This document shows, piece by piece, positions 63,293 through 64,000 of a DNA stretch of 64,000 nt. The position numbers and the translations under genes are program-made. The stretch is from NCBI RefSeq assembly GCF_002870125.1, contig NZ_PNEO01000018.1:1-64000 (forward strand), given 5' to 3'. The notes beneath the pieces were generated by a model. The model worked only from the letters and a program-made list of their open reading frames with translations, did no database searches and was not told where the DNA came from. The stretch's first letter is position 1; each line of letters opens with the position of its first letter. Origin of the DNA: Burkholderia sp. WAC0059. Lineage in GTDB: Bacteria; Pseudomonadota; Gammaproteobacteria; Burkholderiales; Burkholderiaceae.

Positions 63293-64000
63293 CCGAAGTC
63301 TCCGCGAAAACCGGCTACGTCTGGTTCCGCCAGGGCATCTGGCTGTTCCGCCGCAACCCGCTCGCGTTCCTCACGCTGTTCTTTGCGTACCTGCTCGCGA
63401 TGACGGTCATTTCGGTCATCCCCGTGATCGGCGGGTTGCTGCCGCTCTTCTTCATTCCCGGCGTCGCGGTCGGCTTCATGGCGGCGTGCCGGGACACCAT
63501 CGCGGGCAAACCGGTATTCCCGACCATCCTGATCGACGGCTTCCGCTCGTACGGCAGCGTGGCGGCGAAGCGCCTCGTCGTGCTCGGGTTCGCCTACATG
63601 ATCGCGATGATGGCGGTGTTCGCCAGCTCGGCGCTGGCCGACGGCGGCACGCTGCTGCGGCTCATGACGGTGGGCGGCCCGCTCGACGGCGCCGCCGTGG
63701 CGAACGGCGACCTGTCGCTCGCGCTGCTCGCCTCGATGGTGCTCTACGTGCCGGTGGCGATGCTGTTCTGGTTCGCGCCGATACTGGCCACGTGGCACGA
63801 CGTGCCGCCGGTGAAGGCGATGTTCTTCAGCATCGTGAGCTGCTGGCGCAATCGCGGCGCGTTCGTCGTCTACGCGGTGCTGTGGTTCGCTGTCTCGAGC
63901 GCCGTCTCGTTCGGCCTGTCGATGCTGATGCGCCTCGCCGGCGTGGGCGACTACGCGTACGCCGTGCTGATGCCGGCGCTCATCGTCACGATGACGATGC
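63283..64000 (+). CDS. BPSS1780-family membrane protein, 3' part cut by the window
   Basis: Starts at an ATG inside the thrB stop region (63,283), giving MQLTEVSAKTGYVWFRQGIW, and stays open to the window end (239 codons seen). FRRNPLAFLTLFFAYLLAMTVISVIPVIGGLLPLFFIPGVAVGFM, LVVLGFAYMIAMMAVF and further hydrophobic runs give about six membrane segments. The layout matches the Burkholderia BPSS1780 integral-membrane family, whose function is unknown. Co-transcribed with thrB. Confidence 0.8.
   Translation, partial: MQLTEVSAKTGYVWFRQGIWLFRRNPLAFLTLFFAYLLAMTVISVIPVIGGLLPLFFIPGVAVGFMAACRDTIAGKPVFPTILIDGFRSYGSVAAKRLVVLGFAYMIAMMAVFASSALADGGTLLRLMTVGGPLDGAAVANGDLSLALLASMVLYVPVAMLFWFAPILATWHDVPPVKAMFFSIVSCWRNRGAFVVYAVLWFAVSSAVSFGLSMLMRLAGVGDYAYAVLMPALIVTMTM

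Overview
The right-hand 28 kb (about 35.7-64.0 kb) is high-G+C chromosomal core of a beta-proteobacterium, most likely Burkholderia sensu lato. It carries, on the minus strand, the macromolecular-synthesis cluster rpsU-yqeY-dnaG-rpoD, then tsaD, folE2, the isoprenoid trio xseB-ispA-dxs, polA back to back with a LOG-family gene, amn, and a DUF2782-type gene, thrB and a BPSS1780-like membrane gene. Gene content, gene order and codon use fit that family; no genus can be fixed from the window alone.

An unusual tRNA gene (35,487-35,574, minus) sits just downstream of rpoD. It is 88 nt long with encoded CCA, has a CAU anticodon, and has a long class II-like variable arm. About 30 bp beyond its 3' end begins the end of a Tn7-like transposon. 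That element encodes a fused TnsA-TnsB transposase, the ATPase TnsC and a TniQ/TnsD target-site protein, all reading toward the tRNA with 4-base overlaps. Three copies of an ~18-bp repeat lie at the tRNA-proximal end. No cas genes, CRISPR array or left end were found, so the element either extends past the left edge of the window or its left end has decayed.

The interval 22.4-30.2 kb looks like mobile cargo. It holds small unrecognised genes with good ribosome-binding sites, a lone M41-like HEAGH metallopeptidase, and a clearly A+T-rich two-gene unit. That unit is a UvrD-like superfamily 1 helicase with a degenerate NERD-like N-terminus, overlapping a DUF2290-like protein. It is the best candidate here for a little-described system, possibly anti-phage defence.

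The interval 1-22.4 kb is an accessory redox region. It contains many short-chain dehydrogenase and NmrA-type NAD(P)-binding proteins, two DJ-1/PfpI proteins, a tautomerase, an SRPBCC protein, an alpha/beta hydrolase, two MFS exporters and several LysR, GntR and TetR regulators, usually divergent from their targets. Five genes are decayed (a frameshifted NTF2-like gene, an SDR C-terminus fused head-on to a LysR C-terminus, a hybrid SDR with a central deletion, and a decapitated LysR), so the region has been reshuffled.

A second small accessory patch lies inside the core at 49.4-53.1 kb: SDR/AraC, then TetR/SnoaL, the latter with a perfect 20-bp-arm operator.
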